Source: Pseudomonas parafulva NBRC 16636 = DSM 17004 (GTDB lineage Bacteria; Pseudomonadota; Gammaproteobacteria; Pseudomonadales; Pseudomonadaceae). From it: DNA of 64,000 nucleotides. Under the pieces are notes generated by a model. It saw only the letters and a list, made by a program, of their open reading frames with translations, did not search any database and had not been told where the DNA came from. Shown here piece by piece: positions 63,423 through 64,000 of the stretch (positions within the stretch are counted from its first letter, which is position 1; each line of letters begins with the position of its first letter). The stretch spans positions 124,001-188,000 of the forward strand of contig NZ_BBIU01000002.1 of the NCBI RefSeq assembly GCF_000730645.1. Reading direction: 5' to 3'. Made by a program: the position numbers and the translations under genes.

Positions 63423-64000
63423 GTGCGTAAAGCTGACCGTCTGTTTCAGCTTGTGAACCTGATCAGGGTGCATCAGCCTATTTCCGCAGAGCGCCTTGCA
63501 GAGCGCATGGGTGTTTCAGTGCGTTCCGTTTACCGATATGTAGACGATGTATCTGTTTCGGGCATCCCGGTCTATGGCACGCCAGGTATTGGCTATGCGT
63601 TGGATGCCGATTTTGAGATGCCTCCGTTGACCCTGAATCGCCTGGAGGTGGATGCCTTGATGCTGGGGATGGAAATGCTCGCCTGCACGGCTGACCCAGC
63701 CATGGCGCAAGCAGCGAACATGCTCCTGAGTAAGGTGGGGGCAACGTTGACCCAGCACAAGATGGACTCAGCAGATGCCAAGGTGCGGGCACTGGGCGGT
63801 ATGGCATTGAAAACACGCGCACACTTGGCCGATTTGCGCACAGCCTCGGAACAGCAGCGCCCGGTGCAGATCGTGTACACGAGCTTGCACGGCCTCATCT
63901 CGCAGCGAAATATCTACCCGCTGGGGCTGTTTTATTGGGGCGGAAAATGGACAGTTGGCAGTTGGTGCTGCAGCAAAGCGGCTTATCGTGATTTCCGGGT
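63423..64000 (+). CDS. YafY-like HTH/WYL transcriptional regulator (5' part, cut by window edge)
   Basis: Open to the end of the window. The first 60 residues are a deoR-like HTH: RKADRLFQLVNLIRVHQPIS, then ERMGVSVRSVYRYVDD. A central segment PPLTLNRLEVDALMLGMEML and a WYL-type stretch (VQIVYTSLHG, then YPLGLFYWGGKWTVGSWC) follow. It starts with GTG at 63423. Regulators of this type are about 230-240 residues, so only the end is missing. Its target is unknown. Confidence 0.8.
   Translation, partial: MRKADRLFQLVNLIRVHQPISAERLAERMGVSVRSVYRYVDDVSVSGIPVYGTPGIGYALDADFEMPPLTLNRLEVDALMLGMEMLACTADPAMAQAANMLLSKVGATLTQHKMDSADAKVRALGGMALKTRAHLADLRTASEQQRPVQIVYTSLHGLISQRNIYPLGLFYWGGKWTVGSWCCSKAAYRDFR

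Overview
The window looks like a stretch of Pseudomonas chromosome, most likely from the P. putida group. The grounds are the high-GC coding style, REP elements of the P. putida type, CTG-N10-CAG LexA boxes, and gene families typical of that genus (PxpABC oxoprolinase, carboxynorspermidine enzymes, YbiT, HpaR/HpaA, OprD-like porin, TlpQ-like chemoreceptor). I saw no tRNA, rRNA or CRISPR array.

Layout. 0-18 kb is an ordinary chromosomal backbone: a LysR regulator divergent from pxpABC (5-oxoproline use), a LexA-preceded pair made of a radical-SAM protein and its DNA-metabolism partner, UDP-glucose dehydrogenase, the two-gene carboxynorspermidine branch of polyamine synthesis, a YheO-like regulator with a serine/threonine-dehydratase-like enzyme and an amidase, YghU, an alpha/beta hydrolase and the ABC-F protein YbiT. 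17.8-20.3 kb is a small patch of accessory genes and remnants (decayed integrase end, decayed P-loop kinase, SDR, GrpB, YceK-like lipoprotein). 20.4-23.2 kb holds an HWE-type sensor kinase and a LexA-controlled umuDC operon.

23.2-60.2 kb is an apparent catabolic island. It lies between a complete umuC and a second umuC that lacks its first ~145 codons. The two copies are co-linear with a constant offset of 37,854 bp. The island encodes what looks like a full route from aromatic amines to central metabolism. Candidate amine-oxidising flavoproteins (23.6 and 40.1 kb) with RidA, ornithine-cyclodeaminase-like and cupin partners could give 4-hydroxyphenylacetaldehyde. A FeaB-like aldehyde dehydrogenase would give 4-hydroxyphenylacetate (4-HPA). 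A two-component 4-HPA 3-hydroxylase of the Acinetobacter type would give homoprotocatechuate, and hpaD-E-F-G1G2-H-I would take it to pyruvate and succinate semialdehyde. The island also has transporters (APC, several MFS, HpaX), outer-membrane channels (one frameshifted), an extra tyrosyl-tRNA synthetase, an acetylpolyamine-amidohydrolase/HDAC-like enzyme, a chemoreceptor, and many regulators (FeaR, HpaA, two HpaR paralogues, LuxR- and TetR-type). A recurrent inverted repeat of the form GTTAA-N4-TTAAC occurs at four island intergenic regions and suggests one regulon under HpaR-type control.

60.2-64 kb is backbone again: the umuC remnant, several small proteins, a ClbS/DfsB-like protein, a small membrane protein and the start of a YafY/WYL regulator cut by the window edge. 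Substrates of the amine module are inferred from family and context only; no similarity search was run.
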